In this document: piece after piece, positions 41,751 to 49,870 of the stretch
How the letters are laid out: the number at the start of each line of letters is the position of its first letter
Numbering within the stretch: position 1 is the stretch's first letter
The notes under the pieces: model-generated
Database searches by the model: none
Told to the model about the DNA's origin: nothing
What the model saw: only the letters and a program-made list of their open reading frames with translations
NCBI GenBank assembly: GCA_036001325.1
Contig: DASYUK010000480.1
Coordinates: 1-64,000, forward strand
Reading direction: 5' to 3'
Source of the DNA: DASVHS01 sp036001325
GTDB lineage: Bacteria > Acidobacteriota > Thermoanaerobaculia > Gp7-AA8
DNA: 64,000 bases
Translations under genes and position numbers: made by a program

Positions 41751-42440
41751 TTGAGACTCTACTGCTATGCCGTATTGATGCTCGCGATGGTTGCCTGCGC
41801 GCAGCAAAAGCAGACCACCGAGACGACGGCGACAACCGCGACAACCGAGACCACCACGACTGCGCCAACGGCCACGACTGCGTCGGCGCCGCCGGCCAGT
41901 GAGGAGAAACCGATGAGCGATTACGAGGGCAAGGTCGCCGAATTGCACACGACCGCGGGCGACATCACGATCCGCTTTTTTCCCGACGTCGCTCCGAATC
42001 ATGTGAAGAATTTCATCGATCTCGCCCAGAAGGGTTTCTACAACGGGACGAAGTTCCATCGCGTGATCCCCGGATTCATGATCCAGGGCGGCGACCCGAA
42101 TACGATCTCGGGCGATCCGATGACGTGGGGGACGGGCGGTTCGGGGACGAACGTCAAAGCCGAGTTCAACTCGGTCTCGCACAAGCGCGGCATCGTGTCG
42201 ATGGCTCGGTCGAACGATCCGAACAGCGCGTCCTCGCAGTTTTTCATCGTCGTGAAAGACTCGCCGTTCCTCGATCGTCAGTACACGGCGTTCGGACAAG
42301 TGACAAAGGGGATGGATGTCGCGGACAAGATCGTCAACGCAGCGCGCGATCCGAACGACCGGCCGAACAATCCGACCTCGATCAAGTCGATCACGATCCG
42401 AGCGGCGAACGCCGACGAAAAGGGGCCCACGCCGAAATGA
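41751..42440 (+). CDS. Cyclophilin-type peptidylprolyl isomerase, probable lipoprotein
   Basis: The 229-residue protein starts at TTG 41751 behind GAAGGAGG. A leader with cysteine 16 (LMLAMVAC) suggests a lipoprotein, followed by a T/A-rich linker (residues 20-50) and a cyclophilin domain with FHRVIPGFMIQGGD, SMARSNDPNSASSQFFI and YTAFGQV. It helps proline isomerisation during folding outside the cytoplasm. Its stop overlaps the kinase gene start (ATGA). Confidence 0.9.
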   Translation: MRLYCYAVLMLAMVACAQQKQTTETTATTATTETTTTAPTATTASAPPASEEKPMSDYEGKVAELHTTAGDITIRFFPDVAPNHVKNFIDLAQKGFYNGTKFHRVIPGFMIQGGDPNTISGDPMTWGTGGSGTNVKAEFNSVSHKRGIVSMARSNDPNSASSQFFIVVKDSPFLDRQYTAFGQVTKGMDVADKIVNAARDPNDRPNNPTSIKSITIRAANADEKGPTPK

Positions 42441-43423
42441 CGTCGTCACCACTCCCGGCCGAAGCGGAAGCCTTCGTGAGGGAGTGGCTGGGCGAGCGTT
42501 GGATGGCGCAGGCGCTTCCGGGCGATGCTTCGGTACGCGCGTACTTCCGCCTCGTCGCGCCGGACGGCAAGACTTACATGCTGGCGTACTACCCGCCCGA
42601 GGTGAGGGCGCAACTACGGCGCTTCATGGCCGCATACGAGGCCGTTTCACCGCACGGAAGCGTTCCCGAGGTGCTGCGCGCGTCGGATATCGCCGTCATG
42701 CAGCGCGACGTCGGCGATCGGACGCTGTTTGATCTCGTTCACGATGACCGAGAGGAGGGCGTGCGTCTCTATCGCGCGGCCATCGACCTGCTCGTCGACT
42801 TTCAGCGCTCACCGGCTACGGAGATCAATCCTCCGTTCACGGCCGGCTTCTTTCTCGCCGAGATGGAGATGACTCGCGAGTATTACGTTGAAAAACTGAT
42901 GGCTGTCGACGACTCCGCGCGATTGGAGCCGTTCTTTCGAAAGTTATCTGAGAATCTGACACAGCATCCATACATTCTATGTCATCGTGACTTTCATGGC
43001 CAGAATATACACGTTAAAAACGATGCTCTTTATCTGATCGATTATCAGGACCTGCGTCTGGGCCCTGACACTTACGACCTCGCTTCACTGCTGCGCGACC
43101 GTGGTGTGGCTCGACAGCTCGGTGAAGAGACGGAGATCGAGTTGGTCGATTACTACGCTCGCCGGGCCGATGCGCCGGAGGGTGTTCGCCGCCGCTACTT
43201 CGAGACCCTTCTGCAGCGATCGATCAAGATCCTGGGGACTTTCGCGAAGCAGCCGATCGTCCGCGGCCGATTGCATTACCTCGAATTCATCCCGCCGACG
43301 CTGGAGAGCATCTCCCGCTGTCTCGACGAGCTGCCGGAATTCGGGGCGCTCTCTGACCTCCTGCCGATGGCGTTCTCCATCGAACAGGCGCGCTCGCGAG
43401 CGCAATCGTCGAAGGAGACATGA
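42437..43423 (+). CDS. Aminoglycoside-phosphotransferase-fold sugar kinase, AmgK-like
   Basis: The 328-residue kinase has a Brenner-type loop CHRDFHGQNIHV near 178-189 and LIDYQDLRLGPDTYDLASLL near 195-214, the AmgK pattern; AmgK phosphorylates MurNAc/GlcNAc at C1 in cell-wall recycling. No murU uridylyltransferase gene is adjacent, so the specific role is open. ATG 42437 overlaps the cyclophilin stop. A segment at about 42940-43045, within the catalytic region, is clearly more AT-rich than the rest of the gene. Confidence 0.8.
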   Translation: MTSSPLPAEAEAFVREWLGERWMAQALPGDASVRAYFRLVAPDGKTYMLAYYPPEVRAQLRRFMAAYEAVSPHGSVPEVLRASDIAVMQRDVGDRTLFDLVHDDREEGVRLYRAAIDLLVDFQRSPATEINPPFTAGFFLAEMEMTREYYVEKLMAVDDSARLEPFFRKLSENLTQHPYILCHRDFHGQNIHVKNDALYLIDYQDLRLGPDTYDLASLLRDRGVARQLGEETEIELVDYYARRADAPEGVRRRYFETLLQRSIKILGTFAKQPIVRGRLHYLEFIPPTLESISRCLDELPEFGALSDLLPMAFSIEQARSRAQSSKET

Positions 43424-43426
43424 GTC

Positions 43427-44455
43427 ATGGCCAAACACAAGATCACCCTTCTGCCCGGCGATGGCATCGGCCCCGAGGTGACCGCCTCGGTGGTCGCGAT
43501 CATCGAATGCGCGGGCGTCGACGTGGAGTGGGAGAAGTATTTCGTCGGCGCCGAGGCGATCTCGCGGTTCGGCGATCCGCTGCCGCAGGAGGTGCTCGAC
43601 TCCATCCTTCGGAACAAGGTCGCGCTCAAAGGGCCGGTGACGACTCCCGTGGGTACAGGATTCACCTCGATCAATGTCCGTCTGCGCAAGACGCTCGATC
43701 TGTACGCGAACCTGCGGCCGGTGAAGTCGCTGCCGAACATCAAAACGCGCTACGAGGACATCGACCTGATCGTGGTGCGGGAGAACACCGAGAGCCTCTA
43801 CGCCGGGCTCGAGCACGAAGTCGTTCCGGGAGTGGTCGAATCGTTGAAGATCATCACCGAGCGTGCCTCCACGCGCATTGCGAAATTCGCTTTCGAATAT
43901 GCGCGCCTGAACGGGCGCAAGCGCGTCACGGCTGTGCACAAAGCGAACATCATGAAGCTCTCGGACGGCCTCTTCCTGAAGTGCTTTCGCGAGGTGGCGA
44001 AGCAATATCCGAACATCGTCGCCGACGACAGGATCGTCGACAACCTCTGTATGCAGCTCGTCATGAATCCGAATCAGTTCGACGTGCTGCTGCTCGAAAA
44101 TCTATACGGCGACATCGTCTCCGATCTCACCGCCGGTCTCGTCGGCGGCCTCGGCGTGGTGGGCGGAGCGAACATCGGCGAAAACGGCGCGGTGTTCGAG
44201 GCCGTCCACGGCAGCGCGCCCGACATCGCCGGCCAGAACAAGGCCAATCCACTGGCGCTGCTGCAGTCAGCGGTGATGATGCTGGTGCACATCGGCGAGG
44301 ACGGCGCCGCGAAGCGTATCCACGACGCGATCCTCAAAGTCCTCGCCGCGGGACCGGAGCAGCGGACGCGTGACATCGGAGGTACCGGCACGACGGCCGA
44401 TTTCACCGGCGCGATCTGCGCCGCGCTGCGGAAAGGGACGAGAGCGGGGGATTGA
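43427..44455 (+). CDS. NAD-dependent isocitrate dehydrogenase (IDH/IMDH family)
   Basis: The 342-residue enzyme has LLPGDGIGPEV at the N-terminus, LKGPVTTPVGTGFTSINVRLRKTLDLYANLRP (isocitrate-type serine loop STxxNxxLR), ENTESLYAG, the catalytic Lys in KANIMKLSDGLF and GSAPDIAGQNKANP. The pattern fits monomeric NAD-type isocitrate dehydrogenase better than 3-isopropylmalate or tartrate dehydrogenase. GAAGGAG precedes ATG 43427. No other TCA genes are adjacent. Confidence 0.88.
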   Translation: MAKHKITLLPGDGIGPEVTASVVAIIECAGVDVEWEKYFVGAEAISRFGDPLPQEVLDSILRNKVALKGPVTTPVGTGFTSINVRLRKTLDLYANLRPVKSLPNIKTRYEDIDLIVVRENTESLYAGLEHEVVPGVVESLKIITERASTRIAKFAFEYARLNGRKRVTAVHKANIMKLSDGLFLKCFREVAKQYPNIVADDRIVDNLCMQLVMNPNQFDVLLLENLYGDIVSDLTAGLVGGLGVVGGANIGENGAVFEAVHGSAPDIAGQNKANPLALLQSAVMMLVHIGEDGAAKRIHDAILKVLAAGPEQRTRDIGGTGTTADFTGAICAALRKGTRAGD

Positions 44456-44529
44456 GGTTGCGCGGTTCCGCGGTTGCGTGGTTACGCAGTCCTACCGCGC
44501 AACCCCGCAACTGCGCAACCCCGCAACCA
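44456..44529. repeat. Octamer inverted-repeat element (GGTTGCGC / ACCCCGCA)
   Basis: The left arm has units GGTTGCGC, GGTTCCGC, GGTTGCGT, GGTTACGC; the right arm ACCGCGCA, ACCCCGCA, ACTGCGCA, ACCCCGCA, so it pairs as a long imperfect hairpin. It spans exactly from the base after the isocitrate dehydrogenase stop to the ATG of the DUF309 gene at 44530. Same architecture as the heptamer elements with an 8-base unit. Confidence 0.85.
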
Positions 44530-44946
44530 ATGTCCAAGCCTGATTTCACACCGGTCTTCCTTCGCGGCGTCCAACATTTCAACCGTCTCGAATTCTGGGA
44601 CGCCCATGAATCATGGGAAGAGCTCTGGCTCGTGGCGGAATCCGATCTCGAGCAGTTCCTGCAGGGTCTCATCCAGGTCGCCGCTGCGTACCATCATCTG
44701 AAGCGCGGCACATTTCGCGGTGGCATCCGTCTGTTTGATGCAGGGCTGCGAAGGCTGTCGCACTTTCCCGATCCGTTCTGCGGCATCGATCGCTCGTCGG
44801 TCGAGCGCGCAGCGCGAGCTCATCGCGCGTGGGCCGCGGATCTCGTCGCGCGGGACGCCGATGCACGACTGCGCGACGACGAATACCCGAAGCTAAAACT
44901 TGTCAAGTCGAACGATGCTCCGATGCCGCCTTCATCGGCGTGGTGA
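44530..44946 (+). CDS. DUF309 family protein
   Basis: The 138-residue protein has the DUF309 signature FNRLEFWDAHESWEELW near 17-33, then FLQGLIQVAAAYHHLKRGTFRGGIRLFDAGLRRL. The acidic/His core suggests metal or nucleotide binding, but no member has a firm function. ATG 44530 follows the octamer element directly, without an obvious Shine-Dalgarno site. Confidence 0.82.
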   Translation: MSKPDFTPVFLRGVQHFNRLEFWDAHESWEELWLVAESDLEQFLQGLIQVAAAYHHLKRGTFRGGIRLFDAGLRRLSHFPDPFCGIDRSSVERAARAHRAWAADLVARDADARLRDDEYPKLKLVKSNDAPMPPSSAW

Positions 44947-44948
44947 AT

Positions 44949-44980
44949 TTGACTCCGCGCGATAAAGATCACGATACAAT
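44949..44980 (+). promoter_or_regulatory. Possible promoter of the siroheme decarboxylase-like gene
   Basis: TTGACT (44949-44954) and TACAAT (44975-44980) lie 52 bases before ATG 45032. The 20-base spacer is longer than normal (17 is usual), so activity is uncertain. Confidence 0.3.
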
Positions 44981-45031
44981 CTCCGTCGCACTTCACCCGA
45001 CAAAAAAATACCTCACGGCGGCGAGGAGCAT

Positions 45032-46057
45032 ATGCAGGACAGCGATGCGCGGGATCGGGAGCTACTGGGTGCTCTGCAGGGAGATGTTCCGCTCGTTTCT
45101 ACGCCCTTTGCGGTCATCGGTCAGATGATCGACATGTCCGAAAAAGAAGTGATCAAGCGCGCCGAGAAGCTGAGGCGCGAGGGCATCGTCCGGCACATCA
45201 GCGCGCACTTCGACTTGCGCGCTCTCGGCTACCGCTCCTGCCTCGTGGCCGCGCGCGTCAAGCCGGAACGGATCGACGAGGCCGCCGCCGTCGTCAATGC
45301 CCATCCCGGCGTAACTCAGAACTACAAGCGGAACAACGACTTCAACCTCTGGTTCACGATCGCCGTCGCTCCGACATCGAAACTTGGGCTGGAGCGCACC
45401 ATCGAGGTGCTCGGCGAAGAGGCCGAGTGCGAGGTCATTCGTGCGCTGCCGACATTGAAGCTGTACAAGAGCAGCGGATCGGATGGGGCCGAGGTGCACG
45501 GGAACGAGAGCGAGCCGCAGTCCGACGTTGCGCCGCTCACGACGACGGAGATTGAATCGATCCGGCTGCTGCAGCGCGATCTGCCGTTGCAGCCGCGCCC
45601 GTTCGATGCGCTGGCGCGCGGCGGCCCAATCCCGGTCGACGAATTGCTCAGCGCCGCGCGATCGCTGCAGAAACGCGGACAGATACGCCGCTTCGGCGCG
45701 GCCATTCAGCCGCGCAAAACCGGTTTCCTGGCCACGGCCATGGGTGTGTGGATGGTGCCATCCGATCGGGCCGACGAATACGGCGCACAGCTCGCGCAGC
45801 ATCGCGCCGTCTCGCATTGCTATCTGCGCCCGACCTACAGCGATTGGCCATACAACATCTACACAACGGTGCACGGCCGATCCGTCGATGAGTGCGAGTC
45901 GATCATCAACGATCTGGCGATCGACACCGGCCTCACTGAAAAGCAGGCGCTGTATCCGACGAAGGAGTACAAGAAGGTGCGGATCAGCTTCTTCTCGCCG
46001 GACGCCGATGAGTGGGAGTCGGTGCGGGCGTCGCGTCAGACTGCTGCGGCGTCGTGA
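45032..46057 (+). CDS. Fused siroheme decarboxylase (AhbA-AhbB type, Lrp fold)
   Basis: Siroheme decarboxylases remove two acetate carboxyl groups from siroheme on the way to heme or heme d1. The 341-residue protein has two homologous Lrp/AsnC-like halves: residues 1-150 with GVTQNYKRNNDFNLWFTIAV and residues 165-325 with AVSHCYLRPTYSDWPYNIYTTVHG. In the usual heterodimer each motif has a histidine; here the first reads Gln (TQNY for THNY). No ahbC/ahbD or nir gene is near. A GTGA overlap links it to the nitroreductase. Confidence 0.82.
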   Translation: MQDSDARDRELLGALQGDVPLVSTPFAVIGQMIDMSEKEVIKRAEKLRREGIVRHISAHFDLRALGYRSCLVAARVKPERIDEAAAVVNAHPGVTQNYKRNNDFNLWFTIAVAPTSKLGLERTIEVLGEEAECEVIRALPTLKLYKSSGSDGAEVHGNESEPQSDVAPLTTTEIESIRLLQRDLPLQPRPFDALARGGPIPVDELLSAARSLQKRGQIRRFGAAIQPRKTGFLATAMGVWMVPSDRADEYGAQLAQHRAVSHCYLRPTYSDWPYNIYTTVHGRSVDECESIINDLAIDTGLTEKQALYPTKEYKKVRISFFSPDADEWESVRASRQTAAAS

Positions 46058-46716
46058 CCTTTCCAACCATCGCCTATACGCGCGAACGGCTCTCACCCGA
46101 GAAGTCGATCGCCGCAGCGCGAGAATTTCTCCGGACGATCCGACAGCGTCGCACGGTGCGCAGCTTTTCCCCCGACCCGGTGCCGGACGAAGTTCTGATC
46201 CTCGCGATTCAAGCGGCGGCCTCCGCACCATCCGGCGCGAATATGCAGCCGTGGAAGTTCGTCATCGTCAAAGATCCCGAGCTCAAACGCCGTATCCGGG
46301 TTGCCGCCGAAAAGGAAGAGAAGGCGAACTATGAAGGCCGAATGCCGGAAGCGTGGCTGCGCGCTCTGGCGCCGCTGCAGACCGACTGGCACAAGGAGTT
46401 CCTGGACATGGCGCCGGCGCTCATCGTTGTTTTCAAAGAGGATTACGGAGCGGGACCTGATGGCCGTCACATCACGCACTACTACGTGAACGAGTCAGTG
46501 GGTATCGCCTGCGGTTTTCTTCTCTGCGCGCTGAATGCAGCAGGCCTGGTGACGCTGACGCACACACCAAGTCCGATGAACTTCCTGCGCGATATCCTCG
46601 ATCGTCCGAAAAACGAGAAGGCGTTTCTTCTCATCCCAGTGGGGTACCCTGCGAAAAGGTGCCGCGTGCCCGACATTCGCAAGAAGACGCTCGATGAGGT
46701 CCTGATCGTCCGCTGA
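46054..46716 (+). CDS. Nitroreductase-family flavoprotein, iodotyrosine deiodinase-like
   Basis: The 220-residue FMN enzyme begins at GTG 46054, overlapping the upstream stop. It has RRTVRSFSPDPVPDEVL, ASAPSGANMQPWKFVIVKD, a helical lid (YEGRMPEAWLRALAPLQTDWHKEFLDMAP), and SVGIACGFLLCALNAAGLVTLTHTPSPMNFLRDILDRPKNEKAFLLIPVGYPA, which fits the iodotyrosine deiodinase (dehalogenating) subgroup. Bacterial members reduce halotyrosines or nitro compounds. Substrate here unknown. Confidence 0.82.
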   Translation: MTFPTIAYTRERLSPEKSIAAAREFLRTIRQRRTVRSFSPDPVPDEVLILAIQAAASAPSGANMQPWKFVIVKDPELKRRIRVAAEKEEKANYEGRMPEAWLRALAPLQTDWHKEFLDMAPALIVVFKEDYGAGPDGRHITHYYVNESVGIACGFLLCALNAAGLVTLTHTPSPMNFLRDILDRPKNEKAFLLIPVGYPAKRCRVPDIRKKTLDEVLIVR

Positions 46717-46932
46717 AGCAGAAGATTTTTACGCTGCCGTTCCGCGTGCCATTGGCGTAAGCGCATCGGACTGCGTCAGTTGCGCTGATTGGACGCTTCG
46801 GAATCGTCGTTGAAGAGAACGGTGGCCATGCATGACGACGACTTCATTCTCGATGTGGACGATTCTCGAATGACCGCACCCCGCGAGCTTACGGGGTGGG
46901 AGGTGGTGGTCTTCGAAATTGCTGACGAAGAA
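46717..46932. other. Gap with no assigned gene
   Basis: This stretch between the nitroreductase and the CDGSH gene holds no clear RNA or repeat before 46933. A 45-codon frame opens at ATG 46828 (MHDDDFILDVDDSRMTAPREL) and runs through the ACCGAGG heptamers to TAA 46963. It has no good ribosome-binding site or recognisable homology. The only other structure is a weak CCCCGCGAGC...GGGG pairing near 46879. Confidence 0.4.
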
Positions 46933-46967
46933 ACCGAGGACCGAGGACCGAGGACCGACGACTAAGG
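46933..46967. repeat. Tandem ACCGAGG heptamers at the CDGSH gene 3' end
   Basis: Three exact ACCGAGG units are followed by ACCGACG and ACTAAGG. The same exact unit occurs at 12028-12048. The last unit contains the CDGSH gene stop codon (TAG on the - strand, 46962-46964). Confidence 0.8.
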
Positions 46968-47177
46968 TTTCTTCTCGCTCTCCTGCACTGCGGCGATCGC
47001 GCCCTGGAAGCCGATCTTCGAGTGGGTGCCGTCGCAGAACGGCTTCGTCGTCGATCCACCGCAGCGGCAGAGTTTCGGTTTCTGCACCGGCACTTCCTGC
47101 CCCTGCGCGTCGATCAGTTTGAACTCGCCTTGAACGATGTAGGGACCATTCTCGGCGATCTTGATGGTGATGCTCAT
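46962..47177 (-). CDS. CDGSH-type iron-sulfur protein
   Basis: The 71-residue protein has the CDGSH 2Fe-2S motif with C37, C39, C48 and H52 (LCRCGGSTTKPFCDGTH). This three-Cys one-His cluster is redox active and labile. The rest is a small beta-strand half (MSITIKIAENGPYIVQGEFKLID). Its C-terminus (VQESEKKP) and stop lie next to the heptamer array. It is the last gene of a - strand group with the small membrane protein and lepB. Confidence 0.9.
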   Translation of the reverse strand: MSITIKIAENGPYIVQGEFKLIDAQGQEVPVQKPKLCRCGGSTTKPFCDGTHSKIGFQGAIAAVQESEKKP

Positions 47178-47189
47178 TCGCGGCGCTCC

Positions 47190-47552
47190 TCAGAAGATCG
47201 GATTCTCGGCGTGATGGTGGAAGCTCCAGTTGTACCTGTAACCGGGGAAGTCGATCGGAACCGTGTACTCGACATCTACGGATATCGTGTTGGCGCCGCG
47301 CTTGATGTTGACGTTCTCTTTCGCTACCGGAAGTTGTTCCTCTTCGGCCTTTTTCAAGATCGCGTACATGATGTTGTCATCGCCGCGCATGCCGGCCGCT
47401 TTGGCCTGATCGACGATTTCCTGTCTCAGCTCTGCCGCGCGCACTTTGACCGGAACGAGCTTGTAAGCGATGAAGATGCCGATGAGCATGAAAACGACGC
47501 CGACCAGACACCCGAATTGTCCTTCACCCCGCTGACGTCGCGAACGCCTCAT
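47190..47552 (-). CDS. Small membrane protein with C-terminal beta domain
   Basis: The 120-residue protein has a basic N-terminus (MRRSRRQRGEGQ), a transmembrane helix at about residues 15-35 (FGCLVGVVFMLIGIFIAYKLVPV) and an extracytoplasmic part with RGANTISVDVEYTVPIDFPGYRYNWSFHH. ATG 47552 follows GGAGG. Between signal peptidase I and the CDGSH gene. The family is unknown to me. Confidence 0.65.
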   Translation of the reverse strand: MRRSRRQRGEGQFGCLVGVVFMLIGIFIAYKLVPVKVRAAELRQEIVDQAKAAGMRGDDNIMYAILKKAEEEQLPVAKENVNIKRGANTISVDVEYTVPIDFPGYRYNWSFHHHAENPIF

Positions 47553-47580
47553 AACGCCTCCGCGCATTGAGAGTAGCAGG

Positions 47581-48165
47581 TCACTCGACGCATTTGAAGA
47601 TACGGCTGAGTCGAACGGTGCTGGTGCGCCGATTTTGGCGTGACATCGTCGACGCCTCCGCGGGATGGTCGCCACCCGCCGATGACCAGAGAACTACGCG
47701 CACTCGGCCGATCACCAGGTCTCGAGACAGCGTTCCCCAGCGTCGGCTGTCGAGGGAATCCTCGCGGTTGTCGCCCATCACGAAGAACGAGTCGGGCGGC
47801 ACCACTTGCGCGGAGATCGCACCGCTCGCGGCCTGTTTGAGGAGGTATGGCTCGGGGATCGTATGCTCGCCGATGCGCACGCGGCCGGCGCGGCAGTCGA
47901 TCAGATCGCCGGGCAGCCCGATCACCCGTTTCACCATGAGCTGCGATCCATCCGACGGCGCGCGGAACACGACGACATCGCCACGCGCCGGCGATGACCA
48001 GCGATACGGCGTGACGAGGATGTGATCGCCGATCTCGAGCGAGGGAAGCATCGATGCCGACGGAATCGAATAGATGCTCACCGCGGCGCGAACGCCGGCG
48101 GCGAGCAGCACCGCGATCAGCAGCGGCTCAGAGACGAGGCGAACGACAGACTTCTGCCTTGGCAT
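47581..48165 (-). CDS. lepB: Signal peptidase I
   Basis: Cleaves signal peptides from secreted proteins at the membrane. The 194-residue product has an N-terminal transmembrane segment (about 12-33), the catalytic Ser38 in IPSASMLPSLEIGD, Lys79 in MVKRVIGLPGD and box E FFVMGDNREDSLDSRRWG. At 194 residues it is the short, one-anchor type. The C-terminal arginine-rich tail (SRQNRRTSTVRLSRIFK) is unlike the family. Confidence 0.92.
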   Translation of the reverse strand: MPRQKSVVRLVSEPLLIAVLLAAGVRAAVSIYSIPSASMLPSLEIGDHILVTPYRWSSPARGDVVVFRAPSDGSQLMVKRVIGLPGDLIDCRAGRVRIGEHTIPEPYLLKQAASGAISAQVVPPDSFFVMGDNREDSLDSRRWGTLSRDLVIGRVRVVLWSSAGGDHPAEASTMSRQNRRTSTVRLSRIFKCVE

Positions 48166-48208
48166 GCAGCTTCATTTAAAACGAGCGAGGGGGCGCGAAA
48201 GTTCCGGC

Positions 48209-49870
48209 TCAGCCCGTTGAGGCGTGCAGCGTGTCGCGAGCGTATTGCCCCTGCGACTCGCCGGCGCCGAGCACGACATGAACGGGCATCTTCTGCTGCA
48301 GACCCTTGAGCGCGAACTCGCCGAGGGACTGAGTTTGGAAGCTGCCGACGATGCGCTCCAGTGTGTTCTGGGAGATCACCAGTTGTCCGGGCTTGGCCAC
48401 ACCGCTCTCGAGGCGCGAAGCGATGTTCACCGCGCTGCCGAGGACCGTGTAGTCGACGCGCTTCTCGGTGCCGACGTTGCCGACGACCGCCGGACCGCTG
48501 TTGACGCCGACGCGGATCAGCACCTTCGGCAAGCCCTGCTTCTCGCGCTCGGCGTTCCACTCGCCGACAAGCTGCTGCATCATCAGACCGGCAAGCACTG
48601 CGCGATCCGCGTGGTCATCCTGCGGAATCGGCGCACCAAAAAAGGCCATCACCGCGTCGCCGATGAATTTGTCGAGCGTTCCGCCGTAAGCGAAGATCGA
48701 TTCCACGGCGCATGAGAAGAAGTGCGAAAGGAACTCGGCGACTTCTTCCGGTTTCTTTGTTTCGGAGACTGTCGTGAACCCCGAGATGTCGGCGAACAGA
48801 ATGGACACTTCCCGGCTGCGAATCTCCGTCTCACTCGTGGCGACGACCCCCTTCACGATCTCGTCGACGACCGCGGGGGAGTGATAGCGCTCCATCTTCG
48901 AACGGATCTTCTGTTCGTGTTCGATCTTCTCGTTGAGTTGCGCACGCTCGATCGCTACCGCTCCGAAGTTTGCGAGGGCGGTCAGCAGATCGAGATCCTC
49001 TTCGGTGAAACGACCGACGTGAATGCGCGAGTCGACCTGCACGGCGCCGATGACGCGATTGCGGTTCCAGAGCGGCACGCACATCGCCGAGCGGATACCG
49101 TGAATGGCGATCGATTTACCACCGAGGAGCCGAGCGTCCTCGAGCGCGTTGGAGGTCATCAGCGCGACCTGCTGCTCGGCGACCATCTTCAGAATCGTGC
49201 GCGAGATCGGGATGTCCTGCGCATCCGCGTCGTCCATGAACTTCGTCAGCTTCGGCACCGGATTGCCGGCCTCATCGAAGAGGATGATCAGTCCGCGCTC
49301 GACCGGCAGGTACTTGAAGATCATGTCCATCACGGTCTGGAGAAGCGAGTTGAGGTCCTCGCTCTGCAGCATCGCTTTGGCGACCTGCACGAGCACCTGA
49401 AAGATCTTCTCGCGCGTGACGCCGGGCGCCGGTTTCAGACCGGGCTCGGATGGGACGCGCACTTGCGGCTGCGCCGCCTCGGCCATGTCGAGACCGAACT
49501 CGGAATTGAAATCGGAGATCCGCCGGATGACGGTGCCCGATGCGTTCTCGAACATGGAATCGCCGGAGAAGTCGACGGAGGGGAGCAATTTCACGTCGAG
49601 CTGTACTGAACCGACGTGAATCACATCACCCGAGTTGACCTGCGCCTCGGTGATCAGATTGCCGTTGACCTTCACTCCGTTGGTCGATTTGAGGTCGATG
49701 ATCCACCAGCGGTTATTGCGTGGCTCGAAGCGAGCGTGCTTTCTCGAAACGGAAGGGTGATTGAGAATCAGGTCGTTCCCCTCGGTTCTGCCGATCGAAA
49801 GGGGAGCCTTCAAATCAGTCACCCGCGGTACGCCGAGGTCGACGTAATGGACCTGGAGTTGTTCGGTCAT
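48209..49870 (-). CDS. FHA-GAF-class III adenylate/guanylate cyclase
   Basis: The 553-residue cytoplasmic signalling protein has an FHA domain (about 20-95; IGRTEGNDLILNHPSVSRKHARFE, then DLKSTNGVKVN), a GAF domain (about 165-325) and a C-terminal class III nucleotide cyclase (about 365-535; SILFADISGFTTVSE, DKFIGDAVMAFFGAP, GNVGTEKRVDYTVLGSAVNIASRLE). The metal and base-binding residues appear present. It is divergent from the PP2C/kinase operon, and the FHA would let phosphothreonine signals control cAMP/cGMP output. Confidence 0.9.
   Translation of the reverse strand: MTEQLQVHYVDLGVPRVTDLKAPLSIGRTEGNDLILNHPSVSRKHARFEPRNNRWWIIDLKSTNGVKVNGNLITEAQVNSGDVIHVGSVQLDVKLLPSVDFSGDSMFENASGTVIRRISDFNSEFGLDMAEAAQPQVRVPSEPGLKPAPGVTREKIFQVLVQVAKAMLQSEDLNSLLQTVMDMIFKYLPVERGLIILFDEAGNPVPKLTKFMDDADAQDIPISRTILKMVAEQQVALMTSNALEDARLLGGKSIAIHGIRSAMCVPLWNRNRVIGAVQVDSRIHVGRFTEEDLDLLTALANFGAVAIERAQLNEKIEHEQKIRSKMERYHSPAVVDEIVKGVVATSETEIRSREVSILFADISGFTTVSETKKPEEVAEFLSHFFSCAVESIFAYGGTLDKFIGDAVMAFFGAPIPQDDHADRAVLAGLMMQQLVGEWNAEREKQGLPKVLIRVGVNSGPAVVGNVGTEKRVDYTVLGSAVNIASRLESGVAKPGQLVISQNTLERIVGSFQTQSLGEFALKGLQQKMPVHVVLGAGESQGQYARDTLHASTG

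Noticed and set aside
43427..44455. Calling the dehydrogenase 3-isopropylmalate or tartrate dehydrogenase
   Set aside because: The substrate loop STxxNxxLR-like segment and KANIMKLSDGLF pattern fit NAD isocitrate dehydrogenase better, and no leu genes are near.
46828..46965. 45-codon frame in the gap before the CDGSH gene
   Set aside because: Its C-terminal third is heptamer repeat, there is no ribosome-binding site, and no homology can be seen; only noted in the gap entry.
1254..46967. Tandem heptamers as CRISPR arrays
   Set aside because: Units are 7-8 bases with no spacers, no cas genes are present, and the arms are inverted.
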